Assembly (NCBI RefSeq): GCF_036250695.1
Contig: NZ_CP109427.1
Span: 806,001 to 870,000, forward strand
DNA: 64,000 bases
Direction of reading: 5' to 3'
Source of the DNA: Streptomyces sp. NBC_01497
Lineage (GTDB): Bacteria > Actinomycetota > Actinomycetes > Streptomycetales > Streptomycetaceae
The notes below the pieces were generated by a model. It ran no database searches and was not told the DNA's origin. It saw nothing but the letters and a program-made list of their open reading frames with translations. Position 1 is the first letter of the stretch. Every line of letters begins with the position of its first letter. This document shows positions 53,757-62,981 of the stretch, one piece after another. The position numbers were made by a program, and so were the translations under genes.

Positions 53757-54655
53757 TTGACTGCTCCAAGCGAAAGGCCCTGGACGAGTTTGTCCTGGGC
53801 GGCGAAGCCGGCGGCGAGCACCGGCAGGGACACGACGACGGACGCGGCGCACAGCTGGGCGAGGAACAGCCCCTGACTGGTGACGAATCCGGTCAGGAAC
53901 ACGGGGGCGGTCTCGGCGCGCACGCCGGTGAGCACCCGCGCGAACAGCAGCTCGTTCCAGCTGAAGATGAAGCAGATCAGCGAGGTCGCGGCGATGCCGG
54001 GCGCGGCCACCGGGGCCACCACCCGCACCAGCACGGTGGGCAGTCGCGCGCCGTCGACCTGTGCGGCCTCGATGATGGAGACCGGCACGTCCGCGAGGAA
54101 CGACTGCATCATCCACACCGCGATGGGGAGGTTCATCGAGGTGTAGAGGATGACGAGCAGCCACACGTTGTCGAGCAGGCCGGTGTTCTTCGCGAACAGG
54201 TACACCGGCAGCAGGCCGGCGACGACCGGCAGCATCTTCGTCGACAGGAAGAAGAACATCACGTCGGTCCACTTCTCGACGCGCTTGATGGACAGCGCGT
54301 ACGCGGCCGGCAGGGCCAGCACCAGGACGAGCGCGGTCGAAAGCAGCGACGAGGTGGCCGAGTTGATCAGCGGCGGCCAGGGGCTCGCGCCACCGCCCGC
54401 GCCGAAGAACACCTTGTATCCGGAGAGGGTCAAAGGCGCCGCGATCGACGGCGGGTTGGTGGCCGCGTCGGGCTCCGAGTGGAACGACGTGAGCAGCATC
54501 CACAGCGCCGGCAGGCAGAAGGCGATGCCGACGACCCAGGCGAGCATCCCGAGCCCGGCGGACCTGCGGCGCTGCTTGCGGGTCTGGGGCGCGTGCCGGA
54601 CCCGCGCCGTGCGGGCTGCGGCGGGCGCTGACGCGGTGGTCGAGGTGGTGGTCAT
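53753..54655 (-). CDS. ABC sugar/polyol permease, MalG type
   Basis: This 300-aa inner-membrane subunit has six helices after a basic N-terminus. The EAA loop EAAQVDGARLPTVLVRVVAP docks the ATPase. It has FSWNELLFA and ends LSLGAVK, as in MalG/SmoG proteins. It overlaps its neighbours by 4 bp on both sides. Confidence 0.9.
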   Translation of the reverse strand: MTTTSTTASAPAAARTARVRHAPQTRKQRRRSAGLGMLAWVVGIAFCLPALWMLLTSFHSEPDAATNPPSIAAPLTLSGYKVFFGAGGGASPWPPLINSATSSLLSTALVLVLALPAAYALSIKRVEKWTDVMFFFLSTKMLPVVAGLLPVYLFAKNTGLLDNVWLLVILYTSMNLPIAVWMMQSFLADVPVSIIEAAQVDGARLPTVLVRVVAPVAAPGIAATSLICFIFSWNELLFARVLTGVRAETAPVFLTGFVTSQGLFLAQLCAASVVVSLPVLAAGFAAQDKLVQGLSLGAVK

Positions 54656-55629
54656 GCGCGGCCCGCCTCCTGGCTGAACAGGGACGAGACGACCCGCAGC
54701 GCGAAGGTCGCGATGATGATCGTGCCGATCACCACGACGACGCCCGCTGAGGAGGCGAGTCCGTACTCGTGGGCCTGGTAGAAGGTCTGGTAGATGGTGT
54801 ACGGGAGGTTGGCGGTGCCGAGGCCGCCCGCCGTGATGGTGAACACCGCGTCGAAGTTCTGCACGATGTTGATCGAGCCGAGCAGGATGCCGAGTTCGAG
54901 GTAGCGGCGCAGGTGCGGCAGGGTCAGGTAGCGGAACATCTGCCACGCGCTCGCTCCGTCGAGGCGGGCCGCCTCCAGTGTCTCGGCCGGCCTGCTCTGC
55001 AGGCCCGCGAGCAGGATCAGCATCATGAACGGCGTCCACTGCCACACCAGCGCGATCTCCACGGCCGTGAGCGGCAGGTCGGAGATCCAGTCGGGCTGGA
55101 CGGGGGTGTGGTCGCCGAACAGTGACGTCACCCAGGCCCACGCGCCGTTGAGCAGGCCGTACTCGGGGTTGTAGAGCACGTGCTTCCACAGCAGGGCGGC
55201 GGAGACGGGCACCAGCAGGAACGGGGTGATCAGCAGGGTGCGCACGAGGCCCCGGCCGAAGAACTTCCGGTCCAGCAGCAGCGCGAGGAGCAGGCCGATG
55301 ACGACACTGGCGACCACCACGGTCACGGTGAGCAGGATCGTGGTGAGGACCGAGTCGCGCATGTCGGGATCGGTGAAGACGGTGGCGTAGTTCGACAGGC
55401 CGTGGAAGTGGCGTTCACCCGGGGCGAGTGAGTTCCAGTCGAAGAGGGAGATCACCAGGGTTGCCACGAAGGGCAGTTGGGTGACGGCGATAAGGAAGAT
55501 CAGAGCGGGCATCAGCGGCGCGCGGGTGGCCCAGGCGCGCGCCCTGCCGCCGGGGGCCCGGCCGCCGCGGCGCGCGGTGCGCGCCGGGCCGGCCGGGGAC
55601 AGCGCCGGGGTGGTGACGGAAGTGGTCAC
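54652..55629 (-). CDS. ABC sugar/polyol permease, MalF type
   Basis: This 325-aa inner-membrane subunit has six helices and the EAA-type loop ETLEAARLDGASAWQMFRYLTLP. FDAVFTITAGGLGTANLPYTIY is typical of MalF/SmoF. GTG 55629 overlaps the binding-protein stop as GTGA. Here MalF and MalG are separate, in contrast to the fused permease at 48177-50339. Confidence 0.9.
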   Translation of the reverse strand: MTTSVTTPALSPAGPARTARRGGRAPGGRARAWATRAPLMPALIFLIAVTQLPFVATLVISLFDWNSLAPGERHFHGLSNYATVFTDPDMRDSVLTTILLTVTVVVASVVIGLLLALLLDRKFFGRGLVRTLLITPFLLVPVSAALLWKHVLYNPEYGLLNGAWAWVTSLFGDHTPVQPDWISDLPLTAVEIALVWQWTPFMMLILLAGLQSRPAETLEAARLDGASAWQMFRYLTLPHLRRYLELGILLGSINIVQNFDAVFTITAGGLGTANLPYTIYQTFYQAHEYGLASSAGVVVVIGTIIIATFALRVVSSLFSQEAGRA

Positions 55630-56999
55630 CGCTGCTCCTTGCCGGCCTTCTCGGCGAGGGCCTGGGAGGTCTTCAGCGCGGCGGCCACGGACTCCTTGCC
55701 GGCGATGGCGGAGCTGATCTCCTGGGAGACCTTCGTGCCGAGGTCGGTGAAGTCGGGGAAGTCGACGAACTGGATGCCAGGGGTGGGCCGCTGCTGCACG
55801 CCGGGGTTCTTCGGGTCGACGCCCGCGATGGAGGACTTGGTGATGTCCGCGAACGCGGAGGCGTCCTTCAGGTAGTCCGGGTTGGAGTAGGTGGAGGCCC
55901 GCTTGCCCGCGGGCACGTTCGGCCAGCCGATCTTCTGGCCGACCAGCTTCTCGTAGCCCTTGCCGGACGCCCAGGAGATGAACTTCCAGGCGGCGTCCTG
56001 GTTCTTGGAGGCCTTCTGCACGCCCCACGCCCAGGTGTAGAGCCAGCCGGAGGTGCTGGTCTGGTCGACGGGCGCGGGAACGTAGCCGATCTTGCCCTTG
56101 ACCGGCGAGTTCGACGCCTCCAGCGAGCCCGCGCCCGCCGTGGAGTCGTACCACATGGCCGTCTTGCCCTGCGTCATGTCGTTGAGGCACTCGGCGTAAC
56201 CGGACTGGGCGGCGCCCGCCTCACCGTGCTTGCGGACGAGGTCGACGTAGAACTTCGTGGCCTTCTCGAAGGCCGGCGAGGTCAGTTGGGCGTTCCAGTC
56301 CTTGTCGAACCAGGTACCGCCCATCGTGTTGACGACGGTGGTCAGCGGCGCGATCATCTCGCCCCAGCCCGGCAGGCCGCGCAGGCAGATGCCCTTGACG
56401 CCGGGCGCGGCGCCGTCGGCCTTCGCGGCGAGGTCGGCGACCTGCTGCCAGGTGGGGTGCGCGGGCATCGTCAGGTGCTTCTGCGCGAAGAGGTCCTTGC
56501 GGTACATCAGGAACGACGACTCGCCGTAGAAAGGCTCCGCGTAGAGCTTGCCGTCGGTACCGGTCAGCGACTCCTGCATGGGCTTGAGGATGTCGTTCTG
56601 GTCGAATGCCGTGTCCTTGGCCGCATAGCCGTCGAGCGGCGCCAGCCAGCCGTTCTTGGCGTAGAAGGGCACCTCGAAGTTGCTGATGGTGGCGATGTCG
56701 TACTGGCCGGCCTGGTTGGAGAAGTCCTGGGTGAACTTGTCGCGGGCGTCGTTCTCCGGCAGTACGGTGAAGTGCACCTGGATGCCGGTCTTCTTGGTGA
56801 AGTTGGCGGCGGTGAGCTTCTGCAACTCGGTCATCTGCGGGTTGTTGACCATGAGGACGTTGAGCGTCTTGCCGCCGCCCCCACCGGAGGAGCTGTCGTC
56901 GCCACCGCCCGCGCCCGCGCACCCGGCGAGGAGGGTGGCCGCCGCCACGCTCGCGCCCAGGCGCCCATACCTTCGCTGCCGTCGCTGGTTGACTGACAT
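55626..56999 (-). CDS. ABC sugar/polyol-binding lipoprotein (SmoE-like)
   Basis: This 457-aa lipoprotein (lipobox LLAGC) is an extracellular solute-binding protein family 1 member. NVLMVNNPQMTELQKLTAANFTKKTGI and YDIATISNFEVPFYAKNGWL resemble sorbitol/mannitol binders. It is the first gene of a five-gene operon (binding protein, two permeases, dehydrogenase, kinase), each overlapping the next by 4 bp. GGGAG precedes the ATG. Confidence 0.9.
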   Translation of the reverse strand: MSVNQRRQRRYGRLGASVAAATLLAGCAGAGGGDDSSSGGGGGKTLNVLMVNNPQMTELQKLTAANFTKKTGIQVHFTVLPENDARDKFTQDFSNQAGQYDIATISNFEVPFYAKNGWLAPLDGYAAKDTAFDQNDILKPMQESLTGTDGKLYAEPFYGESSFLMYRKDLFAQKHLTMPAHPTWQQVADLAAKADGAAPGVKGICLRGLPGWGEMIAPLTTVVNTMGGTWFDKDWNAQLTSPAFEKATKFYVDLVRKHGEAGAAQSGYAECLNDMTQGKTAMWYDSTAGAGSLEASNSPVKGKIGYVPAPVDQTSTSGWLYTWAWGVQKASKNQDAAWKFISWASGKGYEKLVGQKIGWPNVPAGKRASTYSNPDYLKDASAFADITKSSIAGVDPKNPGVQQRPTPGIQFVDFPDFTDLGTKVSQEISSAIAGKESVAAALKTSQALAEKAGKEQR

Positions 57000-57255
57000 G
57001 GGGTCTCCCGATCATCGTCGTTCGGTGGATGGTGAATGTGGAGGGTGAATGAGGAAGTGGGGACAGGAGTGGGGTGCGCGGCAGGGTCCTGGAGTGCCCG
57101 GCGCCCGGTCCTGAGCCCGTCCGCCGCCCGGCCGGCCCCTGCTCCCGGGGGGTCGGGGACAGGGCGTCAGCGCCACGGCGGGCGGGGACGGAAGCAGGGT
57201 GAACAGGTCTCGGGTACGGCGCGGTCACGGGGTACCCGGCGGTCCTGGGCCGGGG

Positions 57256-58017
57256 TCAGACGCGCAGCACCTGCGGGCCGAGCAGGCTGTAGCGGTGTGC
57301 CTCGGTCGACGAGAGGCCCGCGTCCGTGACGATGGTCTCGAAGTCCGCCACCTCCGCGAACCGGCAGAAGCTGACGGCCCCGAACTTCGTGTGGACACTG
57401 GTCAGGACGCGCCGTCTGGCGCTCCGCATGGCCTGCGCCTTGACCTCGCTGACCGCGGGATCGGGGGTCGTCAGGCCGTACTCGCGGGAGATGCCGTTGG
57501 CGCCCACGTACGCCAGGTCGATCACGAACCCGGAGAGCATCCGGGTGGTCCAGTGGTCGACCGTCGCCATGGTGGAGCCGCGCACCCGGCCGCCGAGCAG
57601 CAGTACCGCCGTCTTCTCCGTGCCCGCCAGCGCGGTCGCCACACCGAGGGACGCGGTCACCACGGTCAGCGGCCGGTCCCTCGGCAGCGCCTCGGCCACC
57701 AGTCTCGGGGTGTAGCCCTCGTCCACGAAGACGGTCTCCGCGTCGCCGAGCAGGTCGGCCGCCGCCGTCGCGATGCGGGACTTCTGCGGGACGAGCCGGG
57801 TCGTGCGCACCGCCAGGGTGGTCTCGAACCCGGCGCTCTCCACCGGGTAGGCGCCGCCGTGCGTCCGGCGGACGAGGCCGTGTTCCTCCAGCGCGCGCAG
57901 GTCCCGCCGCACGGTCTCCTTCGCGACCAGGAGCTCGGCGGCCAGGTCGGTGACATCCACGGATCCGTCCCTGCGGGCGACGTCGAGGATCGTTCGTCGG
58001 CGTTCGTCGGGGTCCAT
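57256..58017 (-). CDS. DeoR-family transcriptional regulator
   Basis: This 253-aa regulator has an N-terminal DeoR HTH (RRRTILDVARRDGSVDVTDLAAELLVAKETVRRDLRALE; positions about 4-55). A C-terminal DeoRC sensor domain with VVTASLGVATALA and GLTTPDPAVSEVKAQ follows and binds sugar phosphates. It lies 256 bp upstream of, and on the same strand as, the polyol operon, so it is its likely regulator. ATG follows AGGGAAG. A TTGTACAA palindrome lies upstream at 58094-58101. Confidence 0.9.
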   Translation of the reverse strand: MDPDERRRTILDVARRDGSVDVTDLAAELLVAKETVRRDLRALEEHGLVRRTHGGAYPVESAGFETTLAVRTTRLVPQKSRIATAAADLLGDAETVFVDEGYTPRLVAEALPRDRPLTVVTASLGVATALAGTEKTAVLLLGGRVRGSTMATVDHWTTRMLSGFVIDLAYVGANGISREYGLTTPDPAVSEVKAQAMRSARRRVLTSVHTKFGAVSFCRFAEVADFETIVTDAGLSSTEAHRYSLLGPQVLRV

Positions 58018-58473
58018 GGCACACTTCCCTGCTTGCTTCTCACTCGGCCCTGTGCCCGATCGGGTCCCGTACCCGTTCGGGCTCATGCGTCGTTTGTACA
58101 AGCAACGCCCGGCCCTGGACCAGCTTCTTCGCCACGGCGGCTGTGCCCGTTCACGCCCGTTTCACCGTTCGCCTTTGAGCAGGTCATGACCGATCGGGCG
58201 CCCGATGCCGCCCGGATCGGTGACCGATAGGGGCCACGGGCCGCCCGGACCGTGCCCGCCGGCGGTCCTGTGGCCCCGTCCGGGCCCGGGTCGGACCCTG
58301 CCCGGCGGCGCGCCGGGCGGCCGCCCGCAGGCCCGCCCGCCGGCCCCTTGCGACGGTGCCGCGCCGGGGAGCGATCCGACCCGCGCGCGTGGATCGCGGA
58401 ATGAACGGCGCTCCACCACCATTGGTGATCAGATGGAAGAAGACATCCACGGACACGCTTCAGGAGTACACGC
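58018..58473. other. divergent region, DeoR regulator / gnd
   Basis: These 456 bp hold promoters for both directions. The TTGTACAA palindrome (58094-58101) is close to the DeoR gene. The rest is GC-rich with no gene. Confidence 0.55.
58094..58101. promoter_or_regulatory. candidate operator TTGTACAA
   Basis: An 8-bp palindrome about 75 bp upstream of the DeoR start, in an AT-richer patch. It is a possible autoregulatory site. Confidence 0.35.
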
Positions 58474-59916
58474 ATGAGTGGTACTGCCCAGATCGGCGTC
58501 ACGGGGCTGGCGGTCATGGGCCGCAACCTCGCCCGTAACTTCGCGCGCAACGGCCTGACGGTCGCGCTGCACAACCGGACCGTCGCCCGCACCCGCTCCC
58601 TGGTGGAGGAGTTCGGCGACGAGGGTTCCTTCGTGCCCGCCGAGAGCGCCGAGGACTTCGTGGCGGCGCTCGAACGGCCGCGCCGGCTGATCATCATGGT
58701 GAAGGCGGGGGAGCCGACCGACGCCGTGATCCAGGAGTTCGCCCCGCTGCTCGAAGAGGGCGACGTCATCATCGACGGCGGCAACGCGCACTACGAGGAC
58801 ACGCGGCGCCGCGAGCGGGAACTGCGCGAGCGCGGCATCCACTTCGTCGGCGTCGGCATCTCCGGTGGTGAGGAGGGGGCGCTGCACGGCCCCAGCATCA
58901 TGCCGGGCGGATCCGCCGAGTCCTACGCGTCGCTCGGCCCGCTGCTGGAGAAGATCGCGGCCAAGGCGCCCGACGACGCGCCCTGCGTGACGCACGTGGG
59001 CCCGGACGGCGCGGGCCACTTCGTGAAGATGGTGCACAACGGCATCGAGTACGCCGACATGCAGCTGATCGCGGAGGCGTACCACCTGCTGCGCGCGGTC
59101 GCCGGCTACTCGCCCCAGCAGATCGCCGAGACCTTCCGCCGCTGGAACACCGGCCGGCTGGACTCGTATCTGATCGAGATCACCGCCGAGGTGCTGTCGC
59201 ACACGGACGAGGCCACCGGCAAGCCGTTCGTCGACATCGTGCAGGACCAGGCGGAGCAGAAGGGCACCGGCCGCTGGACCGTGCAGACCGCGCTCGACCT
59301 CGGGGTCCCGGTGTCGGGCATCGCGGAGGCGGTCTTCGCGCGCTCGCTGTCCGGCCACCCGGCGCTGCGTGAGGCCTCCCGGTCGCTGACGGGCCCGAGT
59401 GCCCGTCCGCTGGACGAGGCGGGCGCCGCGCGCTTCGCCGACCAGGTCGAGCAGGCCCTGTACGCGTCGAAGATCGTCTCGTACACGCAGGGCTTCCACC
59501 AGATCCAGGCGGGCAGCGAGGAGTTCGGCTGGGACATCGACCTCGGGTCGGTGGCGGCGATCTGGCGGGCGGGCTGCATCATCCGCGCCGCCTTCCTCGA
59601 CCGGATCCGCAGCGCGTTCGACACGCGGCCCGACCTGCCGAGCCTGCTCCAGGACAAGCAGTTCGCCGAGGAGATCGGCGCGGCGCAGGACGACTGGCGG
59701 GCCACGATCGCCGAGGCCGTGCGCCAGGGGGTGCCCACGCCGGGCTTCTCCGCCGCGCTCGCCTACTACGACGCGCTGCGCGCCGAGCGGTTGCCGGCCG
59801 CGCTCACCCAGGGACAGCGCGACTTCTTCGGTGCGCACACCTACCGCCGTACCGACCGCGCGGGGTCGTTCCACACCCTGTGGGGCGGGGACCGCTCCGA
59901 GGTCTCCACGGACTGA
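58474..59916 (+). CDS. gnd: 6-phosphogluconate dehydrogenase (decarboxylating)
   Basis: This 480-aa cytosolic enzyme converts 6-phosphogluconate to ribulose-5-phosphate with NADP reduction. GLAVMGRNLARNFARNG binds the cofactor, GGNAHYEDT and SGGEEGALHGPSIMPGG line the active site, and DQAEQKGTGRW is the family signature. The length (480) is that of the long-chain type found in E. coli. AGGAG lies 8 nt before ATG. A second, short-form enzyme is common in Streptomyces but not seen here. Confidence 0.95.
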   Translation: MSGTAQIGVTGLAVMGRNLARNFARNGLTVALHNRTVARTRSLVEEFGDEGSFVPAESAEDFVAALERPRRLIIMVKAGEPTDAVIQEFAPLLEEGDVIIDGGNAHYEDTRRRERELRERGIHFVGVGISGGEEGALHGPSIMPGGSAESYASLGPLLEKIAAKAPDDAPCVTHVGPDGAGHFVKMVHNGIEYADMQLIAEAYHLLRAVAGYSPQQIAETFRRWNTGRLDSYLIEITAEVLSHTDEATGKPFVDIVQDQAEQKGTGRWTVQTALDLGVPVSGIAEAVFARSLSGHPALREASRSLTGPSARPLDEAGAARFADQVEQALYASKIVSYTQGFHQIQAGSEEFGWDIDLGSVAAIWRAGCIIRAAFLDRIRSAFDTRPDLPSLLQDKQFAEEIGAAQDDWRATIAEAVRQGVPTPGFSAALAYYDALRAERLPAALTQGQRDFFGAHTYRRTDRAGSFHTLWGGDRSEVSTD

Positions 59917-59972
59917 CGGCACGCGGCGGCGCCGTATGCACGGAGGGGGACGTCCGCACCCGGCGGCCGTAT

Positions 59973-60016
59973 CCACGGAGGGGGCCGGTCCGCTTGAGGA
60001 CCGGCCCCCTCCGTGG
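59973..60016. terminator. terminator downstream of gnd
   Basis: A perfect 19-bp stem (59973-59991 with 59998-60016) with a 6-nt loop, about 57 bp after the gnd stop. It also faces the leftward Pro-rich gene. Confidence 0.95.
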
Positions 60017-60066
60017 GTGCGCTCCGCCGCCGTACGCCCGTTCGGGCATACGACTGCCCGGCCGCC

Positions 60067-60273
60067 TCAGCCGAGCGGCCCCGGGGCCGGCTCGGGTTCC
60101 GGCACCGGGTCGGGACCCGGAGGCTTCGGAATCGGGTCGGGCGAGGGCAGCGGTTCCGGTGGTACGGGCGTCGGCCCCGGGACGGGACCGGGCGCGGGAC
60201 CCGGCGCGGGTCCCGGCGGGCCGGGCGTCGGCGTAGGGGTGGGAGGCACCGGGTCGGGGTGCGGACTGGTCAT
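60067..60273 (-). CDS. small Pro/Gly-rich protein (68 aa)
   Basis: This short protein is built almost wholly from Pro, Gly, Ala and a few Asp/Glu residues, in PGPAPGP-like periods. It has a strong GGAGG 6 nt before ATG. There is no signal peptide or helix, so it is likely disordered. It lies beside a strong bidirectional terminator. Function unknown. Composition alone could mislead, but the ribosome site supports translation. Confidence 0.55.
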   Translation of the reverse strand: MTSPHPDPVPPTPTPTPGPPGPAPGPAPGPVPGPTPVPPEPLPSPDPIPKPPGPDPVPEPEPAPGPLG

Positions 60274-60401
60274 GTCGGACCTCCAAACGCGGGACGTCCT
60301 CGACGGGGCTCCGGCGAAGGACGTCTTCTCCACTGTCTCTCCCGTCGCGTGCCCAGCGGCGGCGAGCCCACGCATGATCCAACCCGATCGTGCCCCGGCG
60401 G

Positions 60402-60441
60402 TCGCGGAAGGTCACCGCCCCGGTGCTCGCGGAAGGTCACC
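60402..60441 (-). repeat. 15-bp direct repeat spanning the GNAT stop codon
   Basis: TCGCGGAAGGTCACC occurs at 60402-60416 and 60427-60441 (period 25). The upstream copy contains the last codons and TGA of the GNAT gene, the other lies just downstream. Confidence 0.85.
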
Positions 60442-60781
60442 AGCGGTGCGGGTCCGCCTTCAGCTGCGCCTGTGCGTCCGTCACCAGGTCCGCGGGCGGT
60501 AGGGGGGCCTCGTCGGGGTGGCGCCGCGCCCACTGCGCCGTGTACGGGCACAGCGGGACGACGGGGACCTCCCGCTGTGCGGCCATCCGGTAGAAGTGCC
60601 GTACGAGAGCACTCGCGATGCCCATGCCCTGGTGCGCCTCGTCGACTTCGGTGTGGACGGCGACCAGCGCGGGCGGAGCCGCGTCGAGGACGAAGTAGGT
60701 GAGGACCCCGACGACGGCGCCGTCCTCCTCCGCCTCCAGCCGGCCCCGCGGCCGGTCGTCACGGATGTCGATGTGTGCCAT
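60437..60781 (-). CDS. small GNAT-family acetyltransferase
   Basis: This 114-aa protein of the YjdJ-like (NATD1) type has VGVLTYFVLDA, VHTEVDEAHQGMGIASALVRHFY and VPLCPYTAQWARRHPDE, with acetyl-CoA binding in the HQGMGIASAL loop. The substrate is unknown. It lies 50 bp downstream of the DoxX gene on the same strand, so co-transcription is possible. Confidence 0.85.
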   Translation of the reverse strand: MAHIDIRDDRPRGRLEAEEDGAVVGVLTYFVLDAAPPALVAVHTEVDEAHQGMGIASALVRHFYRMAAQREVPVVPLCPYTAQWARRHPDEAPLPPADLVTDAQAQLKADPHRW

Positions 60782-60832
60782 GCCGTTCGTCGTCTCCGTC
60801 TCTCGGCTCCCACCACTGCCGTGTGCCGGGGC

Positions 60833-61417
60833 TCAGATCTCGCCCACCGTGTCCGAGTTGCCGAGGTCGTCGGACTCCTCGGCCTGCGCCGCGGCGGTGG
60901 CCTGCTCCAGGGTCTGGGTCCGCTTGCGGATCACGCAGGCGGTGACGAGGCCGCTGACCGCGAAGGCCGCCGCCACCATCCACGTCCGGTCCAGCCGGTG
61001 TCCCGTGGCGTGGTCGAGGGAGTAGCGGCCCGCACCGGTCAGGCCGAGGCTCGCAGCCGTCCAGCCGAGGAATCCCGGGTGTTCGAGGCCGCCGGACGCG
61101 CTGAAGAACCCGTTCGGGGCGTGCACGGCCGCCGCCCCGGCCATCGCGCCCGCGGCCACGGCGCCCGCCGCGGGCGTCGCGAGACCGAGGGCCATCAGCG
61201 CGCCGCCGCCCGCCTCGCCGACCCCCGCCAGGAACGCGCTGCGCCGCCCGGGCTGGAAGCCCATGGACTCCATGGCCTTGGAAGTGATGTCCAGCCCCGC
61301 GCCGCCGAACCAGCCGAACAGCTTCTGCGTCCCGTGGGCGACCAGGACGGCGCCGGTGCCGAGCCGCAGGGCGAGCAGGCCGAGGTCACTGTGGTCGCGG
61401 TGGATCGCACCGTTCAT
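60833..61417 (-). CDS. DoxX-family membrane protein
   Basis: This 194-aa integral membrane protein has four to five helices. The DoxX signature is LALRLGTGAVLVAHGTQKLFGWFGG. In mycobacteria DoxX associates with superoxide dismutase and thiosulfate transferase; here no such neighbours exist. A C-terminal acidic tail (ESDDLGNSDTVGEI) extends beyond the usual end. ATG follows GGGAG. Confidence 0.85.
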   Translation of the reverse strand: MNGAIHRDHSDLGLLALRLGTGAVLVAHGTQKLFGWFGGAGLDITSKAMESMGFQPGRRSAFLAGVGEAGGGALMALGLATPAAGAVAAGAMAGAAAVHAPNGFFSASGGLEHPGFLGWTAASLGLTGAGRYSLDHATGHRLDRTWMVAAAFAVSGLVTACVIRKRTQTLEQATAAAQAEESDDLGNSDTVGEI

Positions 61418-61619
61418 CGGGGGCTCCCAGGGAAGTCGGGGACGATCGGGCCGCGGCCGGGGCGGGACGTTCGCACGCCCGCACACGCGCCCTTGACCTC
61501 CACTGTCCGCTCCCACCGGGCCGGACGGGAACGGTACTGGGCCGTTCGGGTGACCCGGGCGGACGCCGGGCAGCCCACGGCCGCCGTGTGCGGCGCCGTA
61601 CGCGGGGCACCCGTCCGGC

Positions 61620-61922
61620 GTGACGAAGACGAAGAAACAGAAGCTGTCGCTGACGTACAAGCCGGTGGGGTTCGTGCTCGGCTGGGTCGGTGGATCACTG
61701 GCCGGGGCGCTCTTCCGCACCACCTGGAAGGCACTGCGCCACGAGGACGACGCGCCGGACGCCCTGGACCGCGACCGCGGCTGGGGCGAAGTGGTCCTCG
61801 CGGCGGCCGTGCAGGGCGCGATCTTCGCCGCTGTCAGGAGTGTCGTGGACCGCTCGGGCGCCAAGGCCATCGAGCGCGCCACCGGCACCTGGCCGGGCAC
61901 GGGCGGCGGTGGGCGGGACTGA
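61620..61922 (+). CDS. DUF4235 membrane protein
   Basis: This 100-aa protein has two hydrophobic segments (YKPVGFVLGWVGGSLAGALF near 14-33 and VVLAAAVQGAIFAAVRSVV near 58-76). The pattern fits DUF4235, a small actinobacterial family of unknown function. The start is GTG. It is divergent from DoxX. Confidence 0.85.
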   Translation: MTKTKKQKLSLTYKPVGFVLGWVGGSLAGALFRTTWKALRHEDDAPDALDRDRGWGEVVLAAAVQGAIFAAVRSVVDRSGAKAIERATGTWPGTGGGGRD

Positions 61923-62017
61923 CGCCGCCACGCGCTCCTGGTGGACGGGCCGGCCGCCAGGAGCGGGAGCCACGGGCAGGCCGGCCGGGCAACCGACATC
62001 GAGGAGGTGTGTGGACC

Positions 62018-62656
62018 GTGGCGAACAGGAGCCAGAGCGACACCGTCGAGCGACTTCTCGACACCTACGGCAGGACGTACACCGACGAGGCGGGCATCCG
62101 CCTGCGCGACACCCCGCAGCCGCTGTACCGGCTACTGGTCATGTCCGTCCTGCTGAGCGCGCGGATCAGCTCCGGCATCGCGCTCGCCACCGCGCGGGCG
62201 CTCGCGGACGCGGGGCTGCGTTCCCCGCGGGCGATGGCGGACGCCACCTGGCAGCAGCGGGTGGACGCGCTCGGCGAGGGCGGTTACCGGCGCTATGACG
62301 AGCGCACGGCGACCCAGCTCGGCAAGGGCGCGGAACTGCTGCTGGAGCACTACCGCGGCGACCTGCGACGCCTGCGGGCGACGGCGGACGGCGACCGGGA
62401 CAGGTTGAGCCGGCTGCTGCAGCAGGTGCCGGGGCTCGGCCCGGTCGGCGCGGACATCTTCCTGCGCGAGGTGCAGGACATCTGGCCCGAGGCCGCTCCC
62501 TACCTGGACGGGAAGGCCCGGCAGGGCGCCCGCAAGGTGGGGCTCCCGGACGACCCGGCCCGGCTGGCCCGCCTGGCGGGCGACGACCCCGCGCTGTTCG
62601 CCGCCGCACTGGTACGGGTGTCGCTGGACCGGCACGCGGAGCTCGCGACCGCGTGA
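62018..62656 (+). CDS. HhH-GPD endonuclease-like DNA glycosylase
   Basis: This 212-aa protein resembles endonuclease III relatives. LLVMSVLLSARIS forms the N-terminal helical part and VPGLGPVGADIFLREVQD the helix-hairpin-helix. The usual C-terminal iron-sulfur cysteines are absent, so it is a cluster-less subfamily or a non-catalytic DNA binder. GTG 62018 has GAGGAGG 10 nt upstream; GTG 62009 is too close to it. A hairpin terminator follows. Confidence 0.8.
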   Translation: MANRSQSDTVERLLDTYGRTYTDEAGIRLRDTPQPLYRLLVMSVLLSARISSGIALATARALADAGLRSPRAMADATWQQRVDALGEGGYRRYDERTATQLGKGAELLLEHYRGDLRRLRATADGDRDRLSRLLQQVPGLGPVGADIFLREVQDIWPEAAPYLDGKARQGARKVGLPDDPARLARLAGDDPALFAAALVRVSLDRHAELATA

Positions 62657-62689
62657 GGGCGCCGCCGGTACTCACGGCCTCATGACCGC

Positions 62690-62731
62690 ACGCCGGGGAG
62701 CCGCGACCGCGTGGTCGCGCCTCCCCGGCGT
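62690..62731 (+). terminator. terminator of the HhH-GPD gene
   Basis: A 19-bp stem with one mismatch (62690-62708 with 62713-62731) and a 4-nt GCGT loop, 34 bp after the stop. Confidence 0.85.
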
Positions 62732-62923
62732 CGTGACGCGCGGATCGAGTGGCCCGGTCGCGGACGGCGCACGGTCATCGCGTACGACACGTGCCGGCGC
62801 GGCCCGTACGGCGGATGACATCGCGCACTGCCGTATCGGCGGGCGCACGGACGTCCTGCCGGGGCGCCGCGCCGCTCCCCCGCCCGCTCCTTCGTCCCCC
62901 TCGGCCGCGCCCGTCGCGCGCGA

Positions 62924-62967
62924 ACGCCGGTGTGCGCCACACGGAAAGGTGTGGCGCACACCGGCGT
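62924..62967 (-). terminator. terminator of the antitoxin-like gene
   Basis: A perfect 19-bp stem (62924-62942 with 62949-62967) with a GGAAAG loop, just past the stop at 62982. Confidence 0.9.
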
Positions 62968-62981
62968 GAGGACGCCTGCGG

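Larger units (their letters stand above)
62657..62981. other. intergenic region with two terminators
   Basis: About 325 bp with no gene; it contains the terminators of the flanking genes at 62690-62731 and 62924-62967. Confidence 0.7.
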
